Source: Autumnicola sp041679265
GTDB taxonomy: Bacteria > Bacteroidota > Bacteroidia > Flavobacteriales > Flavobacteriaceae
Assembly: GCF_041679265.1 (NCBI RefSeq)
Contig: NZ_JBGFSM010000012.1
Span: 62,001 to 126,000, forward strand
Reading direction: 5' to 3'
Length of the DNA stretch: 64,000 nt
Positions 1 through 7,493 of this stretch are shown here, piece after piece. Made by a program: the position numbers and the translations under genes. The notes beneath the pieces are model-generated. The model was not told the DNA's origin and did not search any database. It saw nothing but the letters and a program-made list of their open reading frames with translations. Numbering within the stretch: position 1 is the first letter of the stretch; every line of letters begins with the position of its first letter.

Positions 1-1273
1 TCACCTCCACTTTAAAACTATAGTTTAGAAAATTGATGATGTCATTTCTTTTCGGAAATCCGCCTGAAATCTCCAGCAGGAATCCTGCCAGGGTTTCGGC
101 TTCTCCTTTTTGCTCTTCAAAAGAAGAAGGATCTTCCAGTTTTATGATTTTATAGAAATCTTTCAGCGGAGTTTTGCCTTCAAAAATAAAGTTGTTTTCA
201 TCCAGTTTTGAGAAAATAAGGTCTTCATCATCAAACTCATCACTAATATCCCCTACTATTTCTTCAATGATATCCTCGAGTGAAATAAGCCCGCTGGTCC
301 CTCCGTATTCATCTACCACAATGGCCAGGTGATTTCTTTTGCTCTGGAAATCGTTAAGCAAATCGTCCAGTTTTTTATTTTCTGGAACAAAATACGGCTC
401 GCGTAAAAGGCTGGTCCACTCAAATGTTTTTTCTTCCAGGTAAGGCAGCAAATCTTTTACATACAGGATGCCCGAAACATTGTCTATGTTCTCTTTATAA
501 ACAGGAATTCTTGAATATCCGTTTTCTATGATGGCAGGAATAATTTCCTGATAGGCATCGGCTTCATTGAGGGCAAAAATATCCATTCTAGGGCGCATTA
601 CCTGCTTGGTATCGGTATTGCCAAAGGAGACAATGCCCTGGAGGATCTTCTGTTCTTCTTTAGAAGTATCTTCTTCGCTGGTTAGTTCCAGTGCCTGGGA
701 CAAATGATCTATACTAATATAGGATTTCTTTTTTCCAAATTTCTCCTGAATGTACAGCGTGGCTTCACGCATGGGAGTGCTTAAGGGCGATAAAACAGTA
801 TCCAGCACGTTTAGTGGATAAGCCATAAAATTAGAAAACCGGACGTTGTTCCTGCTTGCATAAACTTTAGGAAGAATTTCACCAAATAGCAGGATAAGAA
901 AAGTAGCCACCCCAACTTCCAGTACGAAGCGAAAATCGATGCCCCAAATTACGGTATCCATCCCACCAAAAAGCGCATCGGCCAGGGAATCGAAAAGCAG
1001 GACAATGGCAATATTGATGAAGTTATTGGCCACAAGTATCGTGGCCAGCAGCTTTTTGGGTTTGTCCAAAAGCCTGATGACTATTTCCTGGGTTTTTGTT
1101 CTTTTCCCGTCCTCGGTTATAAAATTTGCAGGGGTAAGAGAAAAGAAAGCAACCTCAGCTCCCGAGATGAGTGCAGAGCAAAACAGGAGGAGCAACAAGA
1201 TAATAAGACTTATTACCTGGGTGAAATTGAAAGCGGCCCAAAATAAAAACAAACTGGGAGGTTCCGGATCCAA
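1..1273 (-). CDS. gldE: GldE-like CNNM/CBS/CorC-domain membrane protein, 3' end cut by window edge
   Basis: About 424 codons are visible and the frame is still open at the edge. The N-terminus is hydrophobic (DUF21/CNNM-type membrane region). The second CBS repeat carries the typical stretch HLAIVVDEYGG near positions 270-330, followed by an acidic segment, and the last visible residues belong to a CorC/HlyC C-terminal domain. This is the architecture of GldE, a gliding-associated homologue of CorC transporters. The frame has no ATG upstream of the conserved region: an in-frame TAA is followed by five codons and then TTG at 1271-1273, which I take as the start. It lies just downstream of ssb on the same strand, 22 bases away, so the two are probably cotranscribed. 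Naming GldE rather than a generic CorC-like protein rests on the flavobacterial neighbourhood (mutY-ssb-gldE). Confidence 0.85.
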   Translation of the reverse strand, partial: MDPEPPSLFLFWAAFNFTQVISLIILLLLLFCSALISGAEVAFFSLTPANFITEDGKRTKTQEIVIRLLDKPKKLLATILVANNFINIAIVLLFDSLADALFGGMDTVIWGIDFRFVLEVGVATFLILLFGEILPKVYASRNNVRFSNFMAYPLNVLDTVLSPLSTPMREATLYIQEKFGKKKSYISIDHLSQALELTSEEDTSKEEQKILQGIVSFGNTDTKQVMRPRMDIFALNEADAYQEIIPAIIENGYSRIPVYKENIDNVSGILYVKDLLPYLEEKTFEWTSLLREPYFVPENKKLDDLLNDFQSKRNHLAIVVDEYGGTSGLISLEDIIEEIVGDISDEFDDEDLIFSKLDENNFIFEGKTPLKDFYKIIKLEDPSSFEEQKGEAETLAGFLLEISGGFPKRNDIINFLNYSFKVEV

Positions 1274-1295
1274 AGGCGAAAATTTTAGTTAAACT

Positions 1296-1766
1296 CTAGA
1301 ATGGCAAATCGTCTTCTTCTTCGTTTTGTCCAATCGGTTGATTTTGATTTGCAAAGGTATCATTTTTTGACTGGCTTCCCGCACCATAAGCCTGTGTATT
1401 CTGAGAAGAAGAATCAGAACCACTTTCTCCTTTAGGGGTAAGAAAAGTAAATTCGGTACATTGCACTTCAGTCGAGTACCTTTCATTTCCCTGGTCGTCC
1501 TGCCATTTGCGGGTTTTAATGCGGCCTTCAATGTAAACTTTATCCCCTTTTTTGAGGTACTTCTCACAAACTTCAGCAGCTTTATTTCTCACTACTATAT
1601 TGTGCCATTCGGTATTATTTACCCTTTCCCCGGTGGTACGGTTGGTATAGCTCTCATTGGTAGCCAGTGGAAAACGGCCAATTACGCCGCCACCTTCAAA
1701 ATAATGCAGTTTTACATCATCTCCCGTGTGCCCAATGAGCATTACTTTGTTAAGTGTTCCTGTCAT
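1296..1766 (-). CDS. ssb: Single-stranded DNA-binding protein
   Basis: The 156-residue protein has an N-terminal OB fold (about residues 1-108, beginning MTGTLNKVMLIGHTGDD), a Gly/Gln/Asn/Ser-rich linker and an acidic C-terminal tip ending EEEDDLPF. That tip is the conserved docking site for partner proteins of bacterial SSB. SSB coats single-stranded DNA during replication, recombination and repair. Length and layout are normal. Mapping just downstream of mutY and upstream of gldE is typical of flavobacteria. A TAGCTTTG box about 45 bases upstream of the start may be its own -7 element. Confidence 0.96.
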   Translation of the reverse strand: MTGTLNKVMLIGHTGDDVKLHYFEGGGVIGRFPLATNESYTNRTTGERVNNTEWHNIVVRNKAAEVCEKYLKKGDKVYIEGRIKTRKWQDDQGNERYSTEVQCTEFTFLTPKGESGSDSSSQNTQAYGAGSQSKNDTFANQNQPIGQNEEEDDLPF

Positions 1767-1809
1767 CTTTCTATGTGTTTTCTTTGCCTGTTTTACTGAA
1801 TTTATTTCG

Positions 1810-1817
1810 CAAAGCTA
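1810..1817 (-). promoter_or_regulatory. Candidate -7 promoter element for ssb
   Basis: On the minus strand this reads TAGCTTTG, matching the Bacteroidota -7 consensus TAnnTTTG, with the ssb start about 44 bases further on. I found no convincing TTG at the expected -33 position, so the call rests on the -7 box and its location only. Confidence 0.4.
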
Positions 1818-1932
1818 AAAATTATTCACTTCAGGAAAATTACATTCTTGTAAAACCTAAACATTATCATGTAAAATACTGAAAATTTAGTCGCCTTAAT
1901 AATCTTATCAACATAAATTTCAATAGTAATAG

Positions 1933-2979
1933 CTAATAATCTGAAGGTTCGTATTCATTTAAAAAATTCTGGATAAGCACCGGCACGGGATAATCTTCAA
2001 TTTTTTCCATGGGAACCGCTTCCTGCGGCAGTTCCTGCGTTTCTACCAACCAAAAGCGGGCGTAGATGTGTTGATGGGATAATTTATGCACTACAGGTTT
2101 TTCATTATAGAGCTGAACTTTACTGTTCTTTCCCACAATTTCATCTACTTCCTTTGAGGATAAAAATTCTGCTGCAGATAATTGCTTTTGAGTTTCAATA
2201 AGCGGAAATTCATACAAGCCATTCCATATTCCGCTGCCCGTTCGCTGGTTGAGCAGCGTTGAGTTATCTTCAGCCTGAAAAACAAGATAGTTGAAAAAGC
2301 GCTTCTTTATTTTCCCCTTTTTCAGCTTAACCGGCAATTCTGAAACCTTTTTTTGCTGAAGTGCAAGGCATCCATCATTCAATGGGCAACTTTCACATAG
2401 CGGATTTTTTGGTTTACATTGGAGGGCACCAAATTCCATTAACGCCTGATTATAGGTAGAAGGATCCTGATGATCTAACAATTTTGCAGCCAGATTTTTA
2501 AATTCTTTAATTCCCTCAGGAGTATTAATGGGAGTATCTATATCAAAATAACGCGACAGTACTCTGTAAACATTTCCATCTACAACCGCTACCGGTTCAT
2601 TAAAACAAATAGAAGAAATTGCACTGGCCGTGTAATCGCCAATTCCCTTAAGCTTTAATAAAGCTTTATAATTTTCAGGAAAAACACCCTTTAACTCTCC
2701 TGCCACGTACCTTGCCGTTTCATGCAGGTTCCGGGCGCGGGAATAGTATCCTAATCCCTGCCATAGCTTAAGAACCTGCTGCTGCGAAGCTTCCGCAAGA
2801 TGAAAAACAGTGGGAAATGTTTCAACAAAACGGTAATAATAAGGCATGCCCTGTGCTACCCGGGTTTGCTGCAACATGATCTCGCTTAGCCATATTTTAT
2901 AAGGATCACTGGTTTGCCTCCAGGGCAATTCTCTCCTGTTATTAATATACCAGTTCACCAGCTTTTTCGAGAAATTCAT
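1933..2979 (-). CDS. mutY: A/G-specific adenine DNA glycosylase
   Basis: MutY removes adenine mispaired with 8-oxoguanine. The 348-residue protein shows the helix-hairpin-helix/GPD glycosylase fold with catalytic Glu33 (LSEIMLQQT) and Asp134 (VVDGNV). It has a 4Fe-4S cluster motif C188-x6-C195-x2-C198-x5-C204 and a C-terminal NUDIX-like 8-oxoG recognition domain from about residue 225. Length is normal. It is transcribed away from the HU gene and towards ssb. Confidence 0.96.
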   Translation of the reverse strand: MNFSKKLVNWYINNRRELPWRQTSDPYKIWLSEIMLQQTRVAQGMPYYYRFVETFPTVFHLAEASQQQVLKLWQGLGYYSRARNLHETARYVAGELKGVFPENYKALLKLKGIGDYTASAISSICFNEPVAVVDGNVYRVLSRYFDIDTPINTPEGIKEFKNLAAKLLDHQDPSTYNQALMEFGALQCKPKNPLCESCPLNDGCLALQQKKVSELPVKLKKGKIKKRFFNYLVFQAEDNSTLLNQRTGSGIWNGLYEFPLIETQKQLSAAEFLSSKEVDEIVGKNSKVQLYNEKPVVHKLSHQHIYARFWLVETQELPQEAVPMEKIEDYPVPVLIQNFLNEYEPSDY

Positions 2980-3040
2980 AGGCTTAATTATGGAATTGCA
3001 ATTATAAATGTTTATTCCTTTATTATTTAATGAATTAGGC

Positions 3041-3072
3041 TTGAAATATTGAAGATATAATTCTTATATTTG
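3041..3072 (+). promoter_or_regulatory. Promoter of the HU gene (Bacteroidota type)
   Basis: A -33-like TTG at 3041-3043 is followed after 21 bases by TATATTTG at 3065-3072, a full match to the TAnnTTTG -7 consensus. The predicted transcript begins about 40 bases before the HU start codon. This is the best promoter match in the window because both boxes and the spacing fit. Confidence 0.7.
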
Positions 3073-3117
3073 CACCCTTGAAAATTTAAACCCCATTTAT
3101 AATTAAATAGATCGAAA

Positions 3118-3411
3118 ATGACGAAAGCAGATATCGTAGCAAACATTTCAGAAAAACTAGGAATGGAAAAAGGTGATGTTCAGGCTACTATTGAATCCTT
3201 TATGGAAGAAGTTAAAACTTCATTGGAAAGTGGAGACAATGTATATTTGAGAGGTTTTGGAAGCTTTGTAGTAAAAACCAGGGCTGAGAAAACCGGAAGA
3301 AATATTTCCAAAAACACTACTATTAAGATCCCGGCTCATAATATTCCTGCCTTTAAGCCTGCAAAAATCTTTGTAGAAGGGGTTAAGAGTAATGTTGAAG
3401 TAAAAGAATAA
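3118..3411 (+). CDS. HU/IHF-family DNA-binding protein
   Basis: At 97 residues this is a standard HU-family nucleoid protein. It has the N-terminal helical dimerisation region (MTKADIVANISEKLGM), the GFGSF turn at the base of the beta arm and the arm segment containing IKIPAHNIPAFKPAK. It bends and compacts DNA. It has a strong Bacteroidota-type promoter and precedes a tiny basic-protein gene and the RNase E/G gene. No Shine-Dalgarno sequence is present, only the A-rich leader usual for this phylum. Confidence 0.95.
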   Translation: MTKADIVANISEKLGMEKGDVQATIESFMEEVKTSLESGDNVYLRGFGSFVVKTRAEKTGRNISKNTTIKIPAHNIPAFKPAKIFVEGVKSNVEVKE

Positions 3412-3469
3412 CAGCGCTGTTTTTAAACAGTTCCTTATAAGAAAAAGTACTAATTAAAAAAACAACACT

Positions 3470-3559
3470 ATGCCAAGTGGTAAAAAAAGAAAAAGACATA
3501 AGGTAGCCACGCACAAGCGTAAAAAAAGAAGAAGAGCTAACCGTCACAAGAAAAAGTAG
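3470..3559 (+). CDS. 29-residue extremely basic protein, candidate small ribosomal protein
   Basis: ATG at 3470 opens a 29-codon frame starting MPSGKKRKRHKVATHKR. I count 18 Lys/Arg and 4 His, with no acidic residue. It sits between HU and RNase E/G, with an A-rich leader, and its last codons form one arm of a terminator. The composition resembles tiny ribosomal proteins. A novel protein named bL38 has been described in the Flavobacterium johnsoniae ribosome structure, and this gene is a reasonable candidate, but I do not know the bL38 sequence and cannot equate them. It is too short to be caught by ordinary gene callers. The upstream spacer carries overlapping short palindromes (ACAGCGCTGT at 3411-3420 and CTGTTT-TT-AAACAG at 3417-3430). 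Confidence 0.75.
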   Translation: MPSGKKRKRHKVATHKRKKRRRANRHKKK

Positions 3560-3577
3560 TCTCGCACTACTTTTTTT
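3551..3577 (+). terminator. Rho-independent terminator overlapping the stop codon of the small basic gene
   Basis: A perfect 10-bp stem (AAAAAGTAGT, 3551-3560, with ACTACTTTTT, 3566-3575) encloses the loop CTCGC and runs into seven Ts. The TAG stop at 3557-3559 lies inside the left arm. It should separate HU plus the small gene from the downstream RNase gene. Confidence 0.8.
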
Positions 3578-3660
3578 AGTTAAAAACGTTCATTGAAATC
3601 GAAACTTAAACCTTTTAAAGGTTAGAGTTTCTTCAGGATTGAAAACCCTGTGAGAAAATA

Positions 3661-5253
3661 ATGTTTAATCCATCTGTGTCTGCCATAGGCAGATATAGAT
3701 TAAAATCTAAAAGAGTGGACAAAGAATTAATTATTAGGTCCGAATCCTCTGCTGTAGATTTTGCCTTAACAAAAGATGGAAAACTTATTGAGCTCAACAA
3801 GGAAGAAGATGACAACAAATTTAATGTTGGCGATATATTTATCGCTAAAATTAGAAAGTCTGTCCCCGGGTTAAATGCCGCATTTGTAAATGTAGGTTAT
3901 GAAAAAGATGGTTTTTTACATTATCATGACCTGGGTCCTCAAATTTCTTCTTTGCTGAAGTTCATAAAACGTGTAAGCACAGGTAAATTAAAAGATTATT
4001 CTCTAAAGAATTTTACTTTTGAAAAAGATATAGACAAAAACGGCAGTATTGCCGATGTTTTAAAATCTAATCAATCGATACTGGTTCAGGTTGTAAAAGA
4101 ACCAATCTCTACAAAAGGACCCCGGATAAGCTCTGAGCTGTCCCTCCCCGGCCGGTACATTGTACTGGTCCCATTTTCCAACCGCATTTCGGTCTCTCAG
4201 AAGATTGAGAGCAAGGAAGAAAAGGAACGTCTTAAGAGATTAGTAAAAAGCATAAAACCCAAAGGTTTTGGGATTATTGTAAGAACCGTAGCCGAAGGCA
4301 AAAAAGTAGCAGAACTGGACAGAGACCTCCAAAATTTAATGGGTCGCTGGACGGCAATGTGTAAAAAATTGTATAAGCCCCATCACCCTTCCAAGGTATT
4401 GGGTGAGCTTAACAGGGCATCTTCCCTGTTAAGAGATATTTTTAACGACACCTTTACTTCTATAGTGGTAGATGAAGAGGCATTATACACACAAATTAAA
4501 GACTATGTGGGCGAGATCGCCCCAGAAAAAGAATCAATAGTAAAATTGTACCAATCCAATGTACCAATCTTTGAAAAATACGGTATCGAAAGACAAATAA
4601 AAACTTCTTTTGGGCGCACCGTCTCCATGAGTAAAGGCGCCTATCTGGTAATAGAACATACCGAAGCCATGCATGTTATAGACGTAAACAGTGGCAACCG
4701 GTCCAACAAATCCAAAAACCAGGAAGATACCGCACTCGAGGTGAATATGATTAGTGCCACTGAAATAGCCCGCCAGTTAAGACTTCGCGATATGGGTGGC
4801 ATTATTGTTATTGACTTTATCGATATGGGTAAAGCCGAGAACAGAAAAAAACTCTTTGACCACCTGCGAAAAGAAATGAGTGATGACAGGGCAAAACATA
4901 AAATATTGCCACCAAGTAAATTTGGATTGATACAAATTACAAGACAGCGCGTAAGGCCTGAAATGAATATTAAAACCCGTGAGATTAACCCGAACGGAAG
5001 CGGTGAAATTGAGGCACCAATTATTTTAATAAACAAGATCAAGGCCGACTTTGAGAAGTTACTTAAGAAAAATCATAAAAAAATTACTCTTAGTGCGCAC
5101 CCCTTTATTGCAGCCTTTTTAACTAAAGGTTTTCCATCTCCCCGATCGCAATGGTTTATGGACCATAAACGTTGGGTGAAAATATTACCTAGAGACGCTT
5201 ACACGTATTTAGAATACCACTTTCACGATAAAGACGGGAAAGTAATTATATAA
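3661..5253 (+). CDS. rng: Ribonuclease E/G family endoribonuclease
   Basis: The protein has an S1-like RNA-binding region with GDIFIAKIRKSVPGLNAAFVNVG, a long RNase E/G catalytic domain and the metal-site segment VIDVNSGNR, followed by FIDM. It should process rRNA and degrade mRNA at single-stranded AU-rich sites. From this ATG it is 530 residues, but the family consensus starts at KELIIRS, so GTG at 3715-3717 (giving 512 residues) is the better start. The first 18 codons overlap a 13-bp RNA hairpin and look untranslated. A terminator follows the stop at once. The choice of start is inference from homology memory; the family call is firm. Confidence 0.93.
   Translation: MFNPSVSAIGRYRLKSKRVDKELIIRSESSAVDFALTKDGKLIELNKEEDDNKFNVGDIFIAKIRKSVPGLNAAFVNVGYEKDGFLHYHDLGPQISSLLKFIKRVSTGKLKDYSLKNFTFEKDIDKNGSIADVLKSNQSILVQVVKEPISTKGPRISSELSLPGRYIVLVPFSNRISVSQKIESKEEKERLKRLVKSIKPKGFGIIVRTVAEGKKVAELDRDLQNLMGRWTAMCKKLYKPHHPSKVLGELNRASSLLRDIFNDTFTSIVVDEEALYTQIKDYVGEIAPEKESIVKLYQSNVPIFEKYGIERQIKTSFGRTVSMSKGAYLVIEHTEAMHVIDVNSGNRSNKSKNQEDTALEVNMISATEIARQLRLRDMGGIIVIDFIDMGKAENRKKLFDHLRKEMSDDRAKHKILPPSKFGLIQITRQRVRPEMNIKTREINPNGSGEIEAPIILINKIKADFEKLLKKNHKKITLSAHPFIAAFLTKGFPSPRSQWFMDHKRWVKILPRDAYTYLEYHFHDKDGKVII
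3672..3700 (+). promoter_or_regulatory. Leader hairpin in front of the probable GTG start of rng
   Basis: Bases 3672-3684 (ATCTGTGTCTGCC) pair with 3688-3700 (GGCAGATATAGAT) through 13 continuous pairs, two of them G-U, across a 3-base loop ATA. The structure ends 14 bases before the GTG at 3715. It may be a 5' UTR element, possibly an autoregulatory site of the nuclease. Confidence 0.5.
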
Positions 5254-5258
5254 AATTG

Positions 5259-5294
5259 AAAAACGCCTTTCGTTAATTCGGGAGGCGTTTTTTT
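5259..5294 (+). terminator. Terminator after rng
   Basis: AAAAACGCCT (5259-5268) pairs with AGGCGTTTTT (5283-5292) across a 14-base loop and ends in a T-run. It starts six bases after the rng stop codon. Confidence 0.8.
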
Positions 5295-5352
5295 GTTTTA
5301 TATCATTTGCCACACCAGTTTATTTCCTTCTGAAATTTTTTGCTGAAAGACA

Positions 5353-5384
5353 TAAAGGTAAAAAACACAATTCTTTTACCTTTA
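5353..5384. repeat. 11-bp inverted repeat upstream of recX
   Basis: TAAAGGTAAAA (5353-5363) is exactly the reverse complement of 5374-5384, with a 10-base spacer. It could be an operator or a weak hairpin. There is no T-run that would make it a standard terminator for the plus strand. Confidence 0.5.
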
Positions 5385-5412
5385 AACTTTCAAACTTTGC
5401 AACCTTAAAACT

Positions 5413-5889
5413 TTGAACAACAACACCCATAAATCCTACACCGTAAAGGAAGCTACCATGAAGCTGATGCAGTTTTGCGCCTACCGCGACCGTTCCCATA
5501 AAGAAGTGGAAGAAAAGCTAAAAGAAATGAATATGATTCCCGCGGCGCAGGAGCAGATTATCTTTAAGCTAATGCAGGAGGACTTTTTAAATGAAGAACG
5601 CTTTGCCAGGGCTTATGTGCGCGGGAAATTCAGAATAAAAAAATGGGGCAGGATTAAAATTAAGCAGGAACTTAAGCTAAGGGAAATTTCTTCCCCTATA
5701 ATAAAAATCGCCCTCACCGAAATTGATGAGGACGAATATTATCAAACTCTGCAGGAAATCGCAGAGAAAAAATTAAACCTTATTCATGAAGCTGATGTTT
5801 ACAAAAAGAAGAAAAAATTAGCAGATTATCTTCTCCGCCGGGGCTATGAAGCTCAGCTGGTATACGAGGTCTCCAACAGTTTTTTTTAA
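5413..5889 (+). CDS. recX: RecX-family regulator of RecA
   Basis: RecX binds RecA filaments and modulates recombination. The 158-residue helical protein carries the family segments CAYRDRSHKEVEEKL, FLNEERFARAYVRGKFRIKKWG and a C-terminal KKKLADYLLRRGY. The start used is TTG at 5413, which keeps the conserved KSYTVKEA lead-in; an ATG at 5458 would remove it. An 11-bp inverted repeat lies 29 bases upstream. RecA itself is not in the window. Confidence 0.9.
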   Translation: MNNNTHKSYTVKEATMKLMQFCAYRDRSHKEVEEKLKEMNMIPAAQEQIIFKLMQEDFLNEERFARAYVRGKFRIKKWGRIKIKQELKLREISSPIIKIALTEIDEDEYYQTLQEIAEKKLNLIHEADVYKKKKKLADYLLRRGYEAQLVYEVSNSFF

Positions 5890-5896
5890 AAGGCTA

Positions 5897-6310
5897 CTAG
5901 ACGGGCTTTACTCCTATTTGTTTCAGAATTCCCAACTCATCACTGCTGCCCCATCTTTCCACCATTTTTCCATCCTCAAAACGGCTAATTTGCATTCCCC
6001 TGGCCTTTATAGGTTTTCCTGTTGCGGCCACTCCCATGAAATCGCCTTTATGTGTTCCCGTAAGTGTATAAGCAAAAGCCACATTATCTTCATCGGCCAC
6101 CAGTTGTTCCACTTCTACTTTCATATCTGGAAAAGCATTTCTCATCATGCTAAAAAAATCTATGTACCCCTGTGGTCCCGGACCCTGGTTAGGAGCCGGA
6201 TCATGTTCTTTTACATCATCAGCCACTAAATCCCTTATTTTTTCAAGATTTCCGGTATTTATGGCCTCACCAAATTTTTGTTGAACTTCTTTATTCTTCT
6301 CTTTGCTCAT
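5897..6310 (-). CDS. SnoaL-like / ester cyclase family protein
   Basis: The 137-residue protein has the NTF2-like cone-fold pattern of the SnoaL-like polyketide cyclase family. It opens with a helical start, then LVADDVKEHDPAPNQGPG, a GYIDFFSMMRNAFPDM segment, a strand with TGTHKGDFMGVAATGK and a C-terminal FEDGKMVERWGSSDELGILKQIG. Most bacterial members have unknown substrates, and the SnoaL name does not imply polyketide synthesis here. It is convergent with recX (seven bases between the stops) and seems to be a single gene. Confidence 0.8.
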   Translation of the reverse strand: MSKEKNKEVQQKFGEAINTGNLEKIRDLVADDVKEHDPAPNQGPGPQGYIDFFSMMRNAFPDMKVEVEQLVADEDNVAFAYTLTGTHKGDFMGVAATGKPIKARGMQISRFEDGKMVERWGSSDELGILKQIGVKPV

Positions 6311-6456
6311 AACTTTTATTTTTTAAGTTTATCTATTCCTTAAGTTCTTAAAAGATTAAGCGCAAAAAAAATTCTTTTGGAAGAATTGGCAATGATTAAC
6401 AATGCTTAACAGGCGTTTAGGAGGTAAATAGCATATAACCCTGCATGAAATCCTAT

Positions 6457-7344
6457 TTAGCCTTCTATGTTATTTTTACGGTGAGTTCTTTTTACCGCCT
6501 GCTCATTTTTATAATCTATCCATTTTTGCCCCCTCCATTTTCTCATATAATTGTCAAAATTCCTCATAAAAATAAGATTATAGACAGCTTTGGAAAAATT
6601 AGTCACCGTTCTGGGGGTGGCGCGTAGACTCATGGAGAAACCGGCTGTTAGGTAAGTCATTTGATGCCAGTAACCTTCAGGCATATATAGTGTTTCTCCA
6701 TGATTTAATTCGGTTACGTAACCCTGTGCCTTTTTAAGGGCCGGGAATTTATCAAGATCTGGGTTTGTATAATCTATATCTTCTCTTGAAATTAAAGCGT
6801 GAGGCACCTTGTAGAGGTACCGGCTTTCTGAAGGTGGATATAAAATGCACTGTTTTTTTCCGTGGAAATGAAAATGAAGGATATTGGCAAAATCAATATC
6901 ATAGTGCATAAAAACCTTTGAATTTTCGCCTCCAAAAAAAAGGGTGGGCAACTGCTTTAAAAACCGCAGCCCTAGATCTGGAAAATCAAAATCCTGCTGA
7001 AGTTTTGGCACCTCTTTAAGCATATGGTATAAAAAAATACGATAATTGGTGGGACGGGTTATTAAAAGCGCTATATACTCAGACATCTTCATCTTAGTAT
7101 GGGGCTCGTTAAATTTAAATTTTGAAGAAATGGGGCGGTCATCATATAAAGGTACCACCTTTTCTCCTGCAACTTCTTCAATGTAATCGAGGTTCCACCT
7201 CTTATATGCCGGCCAGTCTTCTATAAGATGTTCTATAACCACAGGCTTTTGCGGCCTCACGTATTTTTCCAAAAAATCTGATTTGGAAATTCGTTCCTCC
7301 CTGGGTATTTGCTTTAATTTAAGACCTTCATCCTTCATCCTCAT
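6457..7344 (-). CDS. JmjC/cupin-8 domain protein, probable Fe(II)/2-oxoglutarate oxygenase
   Basis: The 295-residue protein has the cupin-8 layout. An N-terminal KPVVIEHLIEDWPAYKRWN lead-in is followed by the metal-binding His147-x-Asp149 (FMHYDIDFANILHF) and a distal His227 in MPEGYWHQM. These three ligands, spaced as in JmjC hydroxylases, suggest an active Fe(II) enzyme acting on protein side chains or a small molecule. ATG at 7342-7344 or the second Met two codons later could be the start. It is read in the same direction as the biotin operon, 149 bases after bioB. Whether it belongs to that operon is uncertain; no terminator is visible between them. Confidence 0.85.
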   Translation of the reverse strand: MRMKDEGLKLKQIPREERISKSDFLEKYVRPQKPVVIEHLIEDWPAYKRWNLDYIEEVAGEKVVPLYDDRPISSKFKFNEPHTKMKMSEYIALLITRPTNYRIFLYHMLKEVPKLQQDFDFPDLGLRFLKQLPTLFFGGENSKVFMHYDIDFANILHFHFHGKKQCILYPPSESRYLYKVPHALISREDIDYTNPDLDKFPALKKAQGYVTELNHGETLYMPEGYWHQMTYLTAGFSMSLRATPRTVTNFSKAVYNLIFMRNFDNYMRKWRGQKWIDYKNEQAVKRTHRKNNIEG

Positions 7345-7493
7345 TCAGTTTCTCCACTTCTTTATGTTATACAGCTTGCTCAATTATAAATTTGATCCCC
7401 TTGCACGCCCCGGATTTTTTGCTTTTCCAGAAAAGCTAATGCCTATTTTTGCCCATCTTAAGCGGGATATGGTATACATCCTGCAACAAAAAA

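Noticed and set aside
939..1292. 117-codon plus-strand frame opposite gldE
   Set aside because: It is antisense to a well-supported membrane protein gene and has no recognisable domain or start context.
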